DNA from: DASQFY01 sp036397815
GTDB taxonomy: Bacteria; Chloroflexota; Limnocylindria; QHBO01
Assembly: GCA_036397815.1 (NCBI GenBank)
Contig: DASWIE010000037.1
Span: 1-29,922, forward strand
DNA: 29,922 nucleotides
Direction of reading: 5' to 3'
Part shown: in pieces, positions 1 through 8,005 of the stretch
Layout of the letters: every line of letters begins with the position of its first letter
Numbering within the stretch: position 1 is the stretch's first letter
Made by a program: the position numbers and the translations under genes
Notes under the pieces: generated by a model
Seen by the model: only the letters and a program-made list of their open reading frames with translations
What the model was told of the DNA's origin: nothing
Databases searched by the model: none

Positions 1-1
1 G

Positions 2-2674
2 CCGGCTCGACGCGAGCTCGCAGCGCGTTACGACCCAGCCGCCATCGAGCCGGGCGTCTACGAGCGCTGGCTGGCGAGCGGCGCGTTCACGCCCGCCCCG
101 GAACCGCCGCCCGGAGCGGAGCGGTTCGTGATCATTCAGCCGCCCCCGAACGTCACCGGCGCCCTGCACCTGGGGCACGCGCTGACCGCGACGGTGGAGG
201 ACATCCTGGTCCGCTATCACCGCATGCGCGGCGACGACACGCTGTGGCTGCCCGGCGTCGATCACGCCAGCATCGGCGCCCAGTTCGTCCTCGACAAGCT
301 CATCGCCGCCAAGGGAGAGAGCCGGGAGTCGCTGGGGCGGGAGCGCTACCTCGAGCGGATGTGGCGGTTCATGGACGAGACGCGCAGCGTCATCGGCAAC
401 CAGCATCGACGGCTGGGCGCCAGCCTCGACTGGACGCGCGAGCGCTTCACGATGGACGAGGGCAGCGCACGGGCGGTGCGCGTCGCGTTCAAGCGCCTGT
501 GGGACGCCGGACTCGCCTATCGCGGTCAGGCGCTGGTCAACTGGTGCCCGCGCTGCCGCACCACCATCAGCGACCTGGAGAACGTCCACCGCGAGGAGAC
601 CGGGACGCTGTGGACGGTTCGCTACCACCTTGCCAGGTCGGACGGCACGCCCGATCCGGACGCCTGGATCAGCGTCGCCACGACACGGCCGGAGACGATC
701 CTGGGCGACACGGCGGTGGCGGTCCACCCGGACGACGATCGCTATCGCGACCTGGTCGGCCGCGAGGCGATCCTGCCGTTCCTGGGTCGCCGGTTGCCGA
801 TCATCGCCGACCCCGCCGTCGAGCGTGACTTTGGCACGGGGGCGGTGAAGATCACCCCCGCGCACGACTTCGACGACTACGACGTGGCCAAGCGCCACGC
901 GCTGCCAATGATCACCGTTCTCGACGAGGAGGCGCGCATGAATGCCGAGGCGGGCGAGTTCGCCGGCCTCGACCGCTTCGAGGCGCGCGACGCGGTGGTC
1001 GATCGGTTGCGCGCGATGGGCGACCTGGAGGCCGAGCGGCCCCACCAGCTGGTGGTCGGCCACTGCGACAAGTGCGACACCGTCGTCGAGCCGCGCCTCA
1101 GCGTCCAGTGGTTCATCGACGTCAAGCCACTCGCCGCGCGGGCCCTGGCGAGCGTCCGCGAGGGGCGAACGCGCATCATCCCGGCCCACTTTGAGAAGGT
1201 CTACGCCCACTGGATGGAGAATATCCACGACTGGGCGGTGGGCCGTCAGCTGTGGTGGGGGCACCGGATTCCGGCCTGGTACTGCCCGGACGGCCACATC
1301 ACCGTGTCCGATGTCGAGGCCGGTCCAGCAGCCTGCGCCGAGTGCGGGCGTCCCGCGGACCAGCTGACCCAGGAGACCGATATCTTCGACACGTGGTTCA
1401 GCAGCGGGCTGTGGCCGTTCAGCACGCTCGGATGGCCGGACGAGACGCCCGACCTGCAGCGCTTCTACCCGACCTCGGTGATGGAGACCGCCTATGAGAT
1501 CCTGTTCTTCTGGGTGGCGCGCATGATGATGCTCGGCCTGTTCTGCACCGATGTCGAGCCGTTCCACACGGTCTACCTGCATGGCATCGTGCGCGACCCG
1601 TACGGGCAGAAGATGAGCAAGACGAAGGGCAACGTGGTCGACCCGCTCGAGATGATCGGCGAGATCGGCGCCGATGCCCTGCGCTTCGCGCTCGTCTTCG
1701 GCAACGCTCCCGGAGTCGACCAGCGCCTGACGCCGGCCAGGCTGGCCGGTGGTCGGAACTTCTCCAACAAGCTCTGGAACGCGGCGCGCTTCGTGCTCGG
1801 GGCTCGGCCCGAGGAGCTGGAGGAGTCAACCGGCCAGCCGAGCCTGCCCGAGCGGTGGATCCGCTCGCGCCTGGCTGAGGCGACGGCGCGGGCGACGCGT
1901 CAGCTCGACGCGCTCGACCTGGCCGGCTACGTGGCGGGCGTCTACGAGTTCGCATGGAGCGACTACTGCGACTGGTTCGTGGAGATGGCGAAGGTCGATC
2001 TCCGCCGGCCGGATGCCACGCCCGGCGAGCGCGCGCGGGTGTGGCGAACGGCTGCCGATTCGCTGGCCGGCATGCTTCGCCTGCTGCAACCCGTCATGCC
2101 CTTCATCACGGAGCAGGTGTGGGCCACCCTGCACGAGGTCGAGCCCGACGCAACGCGCGGTGAGCCGCTGCTGGTCGTTGCGGACTGGCCAGCCGAAGGT
2201 GCCCGCGACGAGGCGGTCGAGAGAGAGATGGCGGACCTGGTGGAGCTGGTCCGCAGCCTCCGAAACCTGCGCACCGAAGCCAGCGTGCCGGCGGGCGCCT
2301 GGCTGGCGCTCACCGTTGCGCCGTCCGACGAGACGGCGCGCCAGGCGCTGACGCGCGCCGCCAACTACCTCGAGCCGCTGGCCCGAGTCCGCCCGATCGA
2401 GCTCGAGGGGGACGGCGACCCGACCGAGCGCGGGCGGCTCATGACGGCGGTCCGCCTCGGCACGGCCTGGATCGGCGAGGGCGCGGAGGATTCCGGCGCC
2501 GAAGTGGCGCGCCGCGACTCGGCGCTTCGAGAGGTGCGCGCCGGCATCGAGCGCCTGCGCGGCCTGCTGGACAACGCCGGCTTCGTCGAGCGTGCGCCCG
2601 CAGAGGTGGTCGCCCGCGAGCGCGCACGCCTGGCAGAGCTCGAGGCGCAACTTCGGCGCCTGGAGGGCGGCTGA
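2..2674 (+). CDS. valS: Valyl-tRNA synthetase, 5'-truncated by window edge
   Basis: Class I aminoacyl-tRNA synthetase that charges tRNA-Val in the cytoplasm. The reading frame is open from base 2, and the residues before the first in-frame GTG (128) already match the family (YDP..., then PPPNVTG), so the true start lies upstream of the window; about 890 residues are visible, near full length. The HIGH signature appears as HLGH near base 167 and the KMSKS loop as KMSKT at 1610-1624. Between them lies the editing (CP1) domain, with a TTRPET motif near 685. CxxC pairs near 545 and 1330 look like zinc sites. The last ~60 residues are a charged helical segment matching the ValRS C-terminal coiled coil. 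The codon context and length look normal. Identification is firm. Confidence 0.97.
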   Translation, partial: PARRELAARYDPAAIEPGVYERWLASGAFTPAPEPPPGAERFVIIQPPPNVTGALHLGHALTATVEDILVRYHRMRGDDTLWLPGVDHASIGAQFVLDKLIAAKGESRESLGRERYLERMWRFMDETRSVIGNQHRRLGASLDWTRERFTMDEGSARAVRVAFKRLWDAGLAYRGQALVNWCPRCRTTISDLENVHREETGTLWTVRYHLARSDGTPDPDAWISVATTRPETILGDTAVAVHPDDDRYRDLVGREAILPFLGRRLPIIADPAVERDFGTGAVKITPAHDFDDYDVAKRHALPMITVLDEEARMNAEAGEFAGLDRFEARDAVVDRLRAMGDLEAERPHQLVVGHCDKCDTVVEPRLSVQWFIDVKPLAARALASVREGRTRIIPAHFEKVYAHWMENIHDWAVGRQLWWGHRIPAWYCPDGHITVSDVEAGPAACAECGRPADQLTQETDIFDTWFSSGLWPFSTLGWPDETPDLQRFYPTSVMETAYEILFFWVARMMMLGLFCTDVEPFHTVYLHGIVRDPYGQKMSKTKGNVVDPLEMIGEIGADALRFALVFGNAPGVDQRLTPARLAGGRNFSNKLWNAARFVLGARPEELEESTGQPSLPERWIRSRLAEATARATRQLDALDLAGYVAGVYEFAWSDYCDWFVEMAKVDLRRPDATPGERARVWRTAADSLAGMLRLLQPVMPFITEQVWATLHEVEPDATRGEPLLVVADWPAEGARDEAVEREMADLVELVRSLRNLRTEASVPAGAWLALTVAPSDETARQALTRAANYLEPLARVRPIELEGDGDPTERGRLMTAVRLGTAWIGEGAEDSGAEVARRDSALREVRAGIERLRGLLDNAGFVERAPAEVVARERARLAELEAQLRRLEGG

Positions 2675-2730
2675 CCGTCGATCCGGCGCCGCCCAGCCAA
2701 ACGGCCTATCGCGGTGCCACCCTGCCTCGC

Positions 2731-2739
2731 TGCTAGAAT
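2731..2739 (+). promoter_or_regulatory. Extended -10 promoter element (TGCTAGAAT)
   Basis: An extended -10 box, TGC followed by TAGAAT (2734-2739), lies in the 106-base gap after valS. It would start transcription near 2746 and leave a ~35-base leader with AGGGGG (2771-2776) just before the ATG at 2781. No convincing -35 hexamer is visible. The same TGCTAG(A/G)AT string precedes the fhaA-like gene at 6795. Confidence 0.4.
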
Positions 2740-2780
2740 CGGCCGCGCTGACCCACCGCTGACCCGCATCAGGGGGCCGA

Positions 2781-3515
2781 ATGTCATTCCTCAGGCGCAA
2801 GACCCGTGATGAGCCCGAACCTCCGCCACCGCCGACGCCGGTGCAGGAGGAGATCGCGGCTCAGCAGTACACGCTGAAGCTGACCTTCATGGCCCGCTCG
2901 AGCGACGGCCTGCGCATGCAGGCCGATCCCGCAGTCCGCGGCATGCTGCCCGGCGTCGTCGAGCCGCTGGCCAAGGGGACGGTCGACCTGATCGAGCCCC
3001 TCCCGCTCGAGTACAGCGATGCGGCCCCCACGATCGAGCGCTTCACCGAAATGCAGCAATGGGTGCTGGCGAGACGCGAGCTGGGCCCGATCGCCCGGCA
3101 CGGCCTCTACATCCTGGAGTCGACGGACGCTCTCGACATGACGGTCGACACGTTCGTCTGCGCGCTGCTGCACGGCGACACCGACACGAGCGGCTATCCG
3201 GATTACAACGCGATCGTCGGTGGCCTGGCCAGCCACTGGGACGAGCTCTCCGGGGAGCTGATCGTTCGAGCCGTGGTCGGCTGGGGCGGCAAGGGCCTGC
3301 GTGGAGACACCGAGCGGATCGGCCAGCGGCTGCTCAGCTCCCTCTACCAGCAGGTGATTGCCACGGGCTACAGCCTCGGCGCGGCCGAGACGGCGAGGCT
3401 GCCCCAGATCGGGGAACGCAGCGGCCTCGTGTGCGCGCATTGCGGCTTCGAGGCGGGCAGCGCGGGCGCCTTCTACTGCCCGAAATGCGGCATGCGGATG
3501 ACGCGCATCGGCTGA
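2781..3515 (+). CDS. Hypothetical protein with C-terminal zinc ribbon
   Basis: A 244-residue protein of no family I recognise. The N-terminus is basic then proline-rich (residues 11-20). A folded-looking central region (about 30-205) has a predicted mixed alpha/beta pattern. The C-terminus carries a zinc ribbon with Cys218, Cys221, Cys233 and Cys236 (CAHC...CPKC). There is no signal peptide or membrane segment, so it is probably cytoplasmic. The ATG start is supported by AGGGGG four bases upstream and a promoter-like box at 2731-2739. It is followed after 116 bases by a receiver-ATPase protein, and two more Cys-ribbon proteins lie within 4 kb. Function unknown; a scaffold or nucleic-acid binding role is only a guess. 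Confidence 0.85.
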   Translation: MSFLRRKTRDEPEPPPPPTPVQEEIAAQQYTLKLTFMARSSDGLRMQADPAVRGMLPGVVEPLAKGTVDLIEPLPLEYSDAAPTIERFTEMQQWVLARRELGPIARHGLYILESTDALDMTVDTFVCALLHGDTDTSGYPDYNAIVGGLASHWDELSGELIVRAVVGWGGKGLRGDTERIGQRLLSSLYQQVIATGYSLGAAETARLPQIGERSGLVCAHCGFEAGSAGAFYCPKCGMRMTRIG

Positions 3516-3631
3516 CGAGCGGGAGTACCTTCGGCGCGCCGGCATGGGCCTCAGTCCCATTGTCGTGAGGGTGGGTCCAGCCGATAGTTGTGCGGTCCGT
3601 GACCGTACGCCTACGACGCTGAAGGAAGACC

Positions 3632-4852
3632 ATGGAGCGACCCACAGTCCTGCTCGCGCTGGCCGATGACGCGTCGCCGCACGTCGATGCGCTGACGCGC
3701 GCCGGCTTCGAGCCGATCACCGACTTTGGGACGGCGGCCGGCTGGCTGACCCTCGGCCGGCCCATAGACCTGGCGGTGCTCGATTGCGACCTGCCAGAGG
3801 CCTCCGCCGCATCGGTCTACGCCGTGCTGCACGGTGAAACCCCAGTTCCCACCCTCATGCTGTTCGGCGACGAGATCCCGAGCTTCGCGACGACGGAGGT
3901 CGCGGGCCTGAACGACGAGTACGCCGTCAAGCCGGTGCCGATCGAAGCGCTCGTCTACCGACTGCAGGCGCTCCTGATTCGCACGGGCCGAGGCCTGCCG
4001 AGCGAAGCCGGCGGATGGAGTGACGTCACCTCTGAGGACGGGACCGCCATCGGTGAGGGGCACGTCATCAGCATCTTCGCGCCGAAGGGCGGGGTCGGGA
4101 AGACGACCGTCGCCGTCAACATGGCGGTCGCCATTCGCGAGCAGACGCGCGCCCGCGTCCTGCTCTTTGACGCCGACGTCGGCGTCGGCAACGTCACCTC
4201 GGTGCTGGCTGTGAAGTACCGGATGGGGCTCGCCGACCTGGCCGACTCGGCGCCGGGCGAATGGACCGATGCTGCCTTCGAGCACTGCGTCAGCGTGCAC
4301 GAGCCGAGCGGCGTCCGCGTCCTGACCTGGGGGAACGACCCCGGCGAGTCTGAGCGCGTGAGCGTCGATCTGCTGCTTGCCGCGCTGCGCTGGGCCAAGG
4401 CCCACCATTCGTACGTTGTCGTCGACAACCACCCCGGCTACGACGATCGGACAATGGCGATGCTGACGCTGGCCAGCGAGATCATGCTGGTCGTGACTCC
4501 CGAGGTCGGCGCGCTGCGCAACAGCTCCCAGTTCCTGGACCTGGCGCGTCAGGTTGGCCTGGGCGACATCATCCGGGTGGTGGTCAACCGCGCCAACCAC
4601 GGGATCCGGATGGCAGACATCGAATCGGTCCTCAAGCTGCCGGTCAGCGCGACCATCGTCTCGAACGGACCGAAGGCGGTCATCGCCTCCAACGAGGGGA
4701 CGCCGGTGATCACCAAGTTCCCGAAAGACAAGATCGCCACCGACCTGCACGACGTTGCCCGCCTGGTGACCACCGGCGCGCCCGTTGCTGCGTCGCCCAC
4801 CGCCCGCCGTCCGTGGTGGGCCACCCTGGTGTCGCGAACCTCGAACGCCTGA
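3632..4852 (+). CDS. Receiver domain + MinD/ParA-type ATPase (CpaE/TadZ-like)
   Basis: 406 residues. Residues 1-115 form a response-regulator-like receiver with an acidic pair after strand 1 (DD near 12), a candidate phospho-Asp in VLDCD (~47-49) and a conserved-type Lys before Pro (YAVKP, ~96). Residues ~140-390 are a SIMIBI ATPase with a canonical deviant Walker A, KGGVGKTT, Lys152 and Lys157, followed by an LLFDAD switch motif. This is the CpaE/TadZ layout, in which the protein places pili or other envelope machinery at sites on the inner face of the membrane. No Tad/Flp pilus genes are nearby, so the target is unknown. The ATG at 3632 is chosen because GAAGGA (3621-3626) sits five bases upstream. 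A small inverted repeat, CGGTC-CGT-GACCG, lies at 3593-3605. A related gene lies at 27057. Confidence 0.88.
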   Translation: MERPTVLLALADDASPHVDALTRAGFEPITDFGTAAGWLTLGRPIDLAVLDCDLPEASAASVYAVLHGETPVPTLMLFGDEIPSFATTEVAGLNDEYAVKPVPIEALVYRLQALLIRTGRGLPSEAGGWSDVTSEDGTAIGEGHVISIFAPKGGVGKTTVAVNMAVAIREQTRARVLLFDADVGVGNVTSVLAVKYRMGLADLADSAPGEWTDAAFEHCVSVHEPSGVRVLTWGNDPGESERVSVDLLLAALRWAKAHHSYVVVDNHPGYDDRTMAMLTLASEIMLVVTPEVGALRNSSQFLDLARQVGLGDIIRVVVNRANHGIRMADIESVLKLPVSATIVSNGPKAVIASNEGTPVITKFPKDKIATDLHDVARLVTTGAPVAASPTARRPWWATLVSRTSNA

Positions 4853-4905
4853 TCGATCCGGCGCGCGTTGCGCGCCCGGAACGCGCCTGCCATCATGCGG
4901 CCCCC

Positions 4906-5274
4906 GTGCCGACGTACGACTATCAGTGCCGCAATTGCGGCCACACCACCGAGGTGATCCACTCCATGCTCGAGGATGGACCGAGCGCATGTGAGCGGTG
5001 TGGCGGCGCGCTGCGCCGCGTGATTCACCCAACCGGGATCATCTTTCGCGGGAGCGGCTTCTACAAGACCGACTCGCGTTCATCCGGCTCCGACTCGACC
5101 GCCGGCACGCCGGCCAAGGCGGGCGCGAAGGGCGCTGACGGCACCGGAGCGGCGACTGGATCACAGAGCGGGTCGAGCGGCGGCGCTGGAGGCGACTCTT
5201 CGGGATCGAGCCCATCGAGCCCATCGAGCGGGTCGACGGCCCCGCCCAGCCCCAAGGCCAGCGAGGGAAGCTAG
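4906..5274 (+). CDS. FmdB-family zinc ribbon protein with Ser/Gly/Pro tail
   Basis: 122 residues. The first ~55 residues match the FmdB/CxxC_CXXC_SSSS family: MPTYDYQC then C8, C11, C29 and C32, followed by the usual IIFRGSGFYKTD segment. The remaining ~65 residues are a low-complexity Ser/Gly/Ala/Pro tail with short repeats. FmdB proteins were named from a putative regulator of formamidase genes, but most have no proven function. The GTG at 4906 is chosen because it gives the canonical MPTYDY start; an in-frame upstream GTG at 4813 would add unrelated residues inside the preceding gene. It lies 53 bases after the ATPase gene and is probably co-transcribed. Its TAG stop overlaps the stop of the opposite-strand gene. 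Confidence 0.85.
   Translation: MPTYDYQCRNCGHTTEVIHSMLEDGPSACERCGGALRRVIHPTGIIFRGSGFYKTDSRSSGSDSTAGTPAKAGAKGADGTGAATGSQSGSSGGAGGDSSGSSPSSPSSGSTAPPSPKASEGS
5205..5231 (+). repeat. Short 9-bp tandem repeat in fmdB-like tail
   Basis: Three consecutive 9-base units (ATCGAGCCC, ATCGAGCCC, ATCGAGCGG) encode Ser-Ser-Pro-type residues in the low-complexity tail. It is in frame, so copy-number change would only alter tail length. Confidence 0.6.
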
Positions 5275-6647
5275 GCCGAGCGGGCCTGGCTCGTACCGCA
5301 GCGTCGGCAGAACCGGGCGGACGCGGAGAGCGACAGCCCGCACGTGCCACACGACTGGACCCCGACGTGGCTGATCGCCCCGGCAACCTCGCGAGCCGAC
5401 GCCTCCCAGAAGGACCCGCCAACCGCAGCGAGGCCCGCGTGGCCAGCGAGCTCGACCGGATGCGGTGACGCTCCCCTCGAGCGATAGGGGAGGACGCCGC
5501 CACGCTGCGGCCCCACCGGGCCCTCGCCGGGATCGCCGAGTCCCAGCTCCTCGAGCTGCGCGCGGCGGGCGGCGAGCGAGGCAGCGTCGGCAGCCGCGGC
5601 GACACGCTCCTCTGCGCTTGGCGGGGCTGCCGGAATGGGGCGCGGGATGCGAAGGATCGTCTCGCTGATCGGGCGGATGGGCTGTAGTGGTGTGGGAGCA
5701 ATCGGCCTCGGCTCGGGCTCGACGACCGGCTCCGGCTCGGCCTCGGCGGCCACCGGCTCGGGCTCGACGACCGGCTCCGGCTCCGGCTCGGCCTCGGCAG
5801 CCACCGGCTCGACGACCGGCTCCGGCTCAGCCTCGGCGGCCACCGGCTCGGGCTCCGGCTCGGGCATGACCTCGAGGAATGGCGCATATGGCTCGGGCTC
5901 GGGCTCGAGGTCGAAGGCGGCGTCCGCCTCCCACTCGAGTACGGTCAGCGTTGGCGGCGTCCAGGCCTCGTCGGCCTCGGCGGCAATCGGCTCCGCCTCG
6001 GGTGCGATGAACGGCTCGGGCTCCGGCTCAGCCTCGGCGGCCACCGGCTCGGGCTCCGGCTCAGCCTCGGCGGCCACCGGCTCGGGCTCGGGCTCGGCGG
6101 CAATCGGCTCCGGCTCTGGCTCAACGACCGGCTCGGGCTCGGCGATCGTCGCCAGCTCCGCCGCCGGCCAGTCGACCTCGGCGTGGCCGTTGTCACCGAC
6201 GGTGAGGTCCGCGCTCGGCCACGTCTCGAGCCCCAGGCGGCGCTGCACATCGGCATCGGCAAGGGTGGCGGCGGCCAGCTCGGGATGCTGCGCCTCGAAG
6301 GTCGCTTCGAAGCGCTCGAGCAGGTCGTCGGTGCCGGCGATCGGGGAGCAGTTGCGACAGCGGCCGGAGTCGTCATTCCAGCAGTTGTTGCAGGTGTACT
6401 GGCGACACTCGATGCAGAAGTTGAAGGACTCGTGGAATGCCTCGAGCTGCTGCGAGGCGAGCGACTCCTCCTCCGAGCGCATCGCGTCGTTGAGCGCGTC
6501 GCCCAGCGCATCCTGGCTCATGATGTAGTTCTTCAGCCCGGAGAAGAGCCCGCGCGTCTTGCGGAGAGTGGTCAGCTCGGTCGGGGCGGCGAACTCGTAA
6601 CGAGTGCCGCACCGTTCGCAGAAGGATTCAGTCAGCGCTTCGGGCAT
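5271..6647 (-). CDS. Zinc-finger protein with long Glu-Pro/Ala repeat
   Basis: 458 residues, no recognised family. The N-terminal ~105 residues carry two Cys clusters: C10/C13, and a dense set at C78, C81, C86, C89, C97 and C100, resembling a B-box or zinc-ribbon fold. Residues ~165-330 are acidic low complexity built from EPEPVAAEA-like units. A final ribbon has C433, C436, C447 and C450. There are no membrane segments or signal peptide. The architecture suggests zinc modules joined by a stiff extended linker, perhaps a scaffold. The start at 6647 gives MPEALTESFC; a TATACT box lies ~46 bases upstream. The TAG stop shares its bases with the fmdB-like stop (CTAG, 5271-5274). Other frames through the repeat are also long but are composition artefacts. 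Confidence 0.8.
   Translation of the reverse strand: MPEALTESFCERCGTRYEFAAPTELTTLRKTRGLFSGLKNYIMSQDALGDALNDAMRSEEESLASQQLEAFHESFNFCIECRQYTCNNCWNDDSGRCRNCSPIAGTDDLLERFEATFEAQHPELAAATLADADVQRRLGLETWPSADLTVGDNGHAEVDWPAAELATIAEPEPVVEPEPEPIAAEPEPEPVAAEAEPEPEPVAAEAEPEPEPFIAPEAEPIAAEADEAWTPPTLTVLEWEADAAFDLEPEPEPYAPFLEVMPEPEPEPVAAEAEPEPVVEPVAAEAEPEPEPVVEPEPVAAEAEPEPVVEPEPRPIAPTPLQPIRPISETILRIPRPIPAAPPSAEERVAAAADAASLAARRAQLEELGLGDPGEGPVGPQRGGVLPYRSRGASPHPVELAGHAGLAAVGGSFWEASAREVAGAISHVGVQSCGTCGLSLSASARFCRRCGTSQARSA
5701..6140 (-). repeat. Degenerate Glu-Pro/Ala coding repeat
   Basis: Imperfect repeats of GGCTCGGGCTC/GGCGGCCACC-type blocks on the + strand read as Glu-Pro and Val-Ala-Ala-Glu units on the minus strand. 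Unit lengths vary in multiples of three, keeping the frame. It is interrupted near 5870-6000 by a less repetitive stretch encoding WTPPTLTVLEWE. Confidence 0.75.
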
Positions 6648-6692
6648 GTTGAAAAACCAGGTCCCCCATGAGGGCAGCCGTCAGGGAGCGAC

Positions 6693-6698
6693 AGTATA
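6693..6698 (-). promoter_or_regulatory. -10 element (TATACT) for the Glu-Pro zinc-finger gene
   Basis: Read on the minus strand, this is TATACT, one base from TATAAT, 45 bases before the start codon at 6647. It lies in a 162-base divergent region that is otherwise GC-rich. No good -35 box is seen. Confidence 0.4.
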
Positions 6699-6794
6699 AC
6701 GACGCACCTCAAGATCGCCGAATGGGAGTATTCGTCCTCCCCGCGGCGACGTTCGTACCCCGTCGGCGGCTGCGCCGGGGGCCGGCGGCGCCCG

Positions 6795-6810
6795 TGCTAG
6801 GATCGGCCGG
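6795..6810 (+). promoter_or_regulatory. Extended -10 element directly before the FhaA-like start (leaderless)
   Basis: TGC-TAGGAT, with TAGGAT at 6798-6803, is followed by six bases and the GTG at 6810. A typical +1 about seven bases after the box falls on the start codon, and no Shine-Dalgarno sequence is present, so a leaderless mRNA is predicted. Confidence 0.5.
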
Positions 6811-7565
6811 TGGGCATCCTCGCACGGCTCGAGGCGTTCTTCGAGCGGCTCTTCGAGGCGCCGGCCGGGCGCCTGGGGGCGAGCCTCCAGCCCGTGTCGC
6901 TGGCCAAGCGGATCGAGCGTGCCATGGACACCAGCAAGTCCTTCCGGGCCGATGGGGTGATCGTCCCGAACCGGTACGACCTCCATCTGAACCCGACTGA
7001 CTATGCCGCCTTCGAGTCGTACCGCGGCTCGCTGGAGGACGACCTCGCGCACGGCGTGCTGGCTCGTGCCCGCCACGAGCGCTACAGCCTGGTGGCGCGA
7101 CCACGCGTCCACATCGTGGCCGACCCGGTGGTGCCGAAGGGCGACATACGAGTCGCCGCCAACGTGGTCGACGATTCGGGCGACCGCGTCCGCGAGGACC
7201 AGCCGCTGGCCGCCACCGACACGATGGTCTTCCCGCGTGCCGGCCACGACGTCGCGGCGCCGGATTCAGCCATGCGCGCCTACCTGCTGGTGCGCACCGA
7301 CGGGGCCCCGCCGGTCCAGTTCGACCTGGGCGGCGCGCTGATCAGCGTGGGGCGAGCGAGCGACAACGACGTGATCGTCGACGACCCGCTGGTCAGCCGT
7401 CATCACTGCCAGCTCAAGCTGCAGCACGGCGCCTACAGCTTCGCCGATCTTGGCAGCCGCAACGGCTCCTCGGTGAACGGCCAGCCCGTGAGCGAGATCG
7501 CGCTGGGACCGGGCGACATGATCCGCATCGGGTCCACGGACATCGAGTTCCAGGTTCGCGGATGA
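6810..7565 (+). CDS. fhaA: FhaA-like protein: DUF3662 domain + FHA domain
   Basis: 251 residues. The N-terminal ~120 residues (LARLEAFFERLFE, then LQPVSLAKRIERAMD and VPNRYDLHLNPTDY) match the DUF3662/FhaA-N domain of actinobacterial FhaA. The C-terminus is an FHA domain (about 170-250) with the phospho-threonine-binding signature GR181-182, SRHH197-200 and GSRNG215-219. In mycobacteria FhaA links Ser/Thr-kinase signals to peptidoglycan synthesis at the membrane (MviN pathway). Here it begins a tightly packed run with FhaB-like, RodA and PBP, supporting the same role. The GTG start is chosen because it begins the family domain and lies right after a -10 box; no ribosome binding site is evident. 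Its TGA overlaps the next ATG. Confidence 0.92.
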   Translation: MGILARLEAFFERLFEAPAGRLGASLQPVSLAKRIERAMDTSKSFRADGVIVPNRYDLHLNPTDYAAFESYRGSLEDDLAHGVLARARHERYSLVARPRVHIVADPVVPKGDIRVAANVVDDSGDRVREDQPLAATDTMVFPRAGHDVAAPDSAMRAYLLVRTDGAPPVQFDLGGALISVGRASDNDVIVDDPLVSRHHCQLKLQHGAYSFADLGSRNGSSVNGQPVSEIALGPGDMIRIGSTDIEFQVRG

Positions 7566-8005
7566 CCGGCGAGATCCTGCGGATCCTGCTGCTCATCCTT
7601 CAGCTCAGCTTCCTGGCGCTGCTCTACCTGGTCCTGTTCGGCTTCGCGCGCTCCCTGCTCCGCGACCTGCGCAGCGCCGAGCAGGCGCAGATCGCCAGCC
7701 AGGCCGGCATCGGCCGGCTGGCGGTGCTGGAATCGCCCGAGGATGAGCCGCCGGCCGGCCACGCGATCGCGCTGGGCCCCATCAACTCGCTGGGCCGCAA
7801 CGTCAACAACACGATCTACGTCGAGGACGACTTCGTCAGCGCGAACCACGCCATGCTCACCTTCCGAGGCCGGAGCTGGTTCATCGAGGATCAGGGCAGC
7901 ACCAACGGCACCTACGTCAACGGGCACCGGATCGACCGTGCGGTAGCCCTCTCCTTCGGTGACGAGCTGACCGTCGGCCGCGTGCGGATGCGCCTTGAGC
8001 GCTAG
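7562..8005 (+). CDS. fhaB: FhaB-like membrane-anchored FHA protein
   Basis: 147 residues. One N-terminal membrane helix (about residues 5-29) with a basic cytoplasmic flank leads to an FHA domain (about 70-147) with LGRN77-80, S93-x-NH and GSTNGTYVNG112-121. The size and layout match FhaB/FipA, a phospho-threonine reader that acts at the divisome or elongasome in Actinobacteria. The ATG overlaps the fhaA-like stop as ATGA, implying translational coupling. The usual downstream PP2C phosphatase gene is missing: rodA follows directly. Confidence 0.92.
   Translation: MTGEILRILLLILQLSFLALLYLVLFGFARSLLRDLRSAEQAQIASQAGIGRLAVLESPEDEPPAGHAIALGPINSLGRNVNNTIYVEDDFVSANHAMLTFRGRSWFIEDQGSTNGTYVNGHRIDRAVALSFGDELTVGRVRMRLER

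Noticed and set aside
3544..3560. ATGGG/CCCAT inverted repeat as a terminator
   Set aside because: Only a five-base stem with a seven-base loop and no T-run follows.
3593..3605. CGGTC-CGT-GACCG inverted repeat before the first CpaE-like gene
   Set aside because: A five-base stem is common by chance in GC-rich DNA; kept only as a note in that gene's entry.
5701..6140. Possible CRISPR array
   Set aside because: The repeats are short, degenerate, without unique spacers and remain in a coding frame.
5635..6528. Gly-Ser-rich + strand frame through the repeat
   Set aside because: It is the complement of the Glu-Pro repeat; the minus frame has Cys motifs at both ends and the better start.
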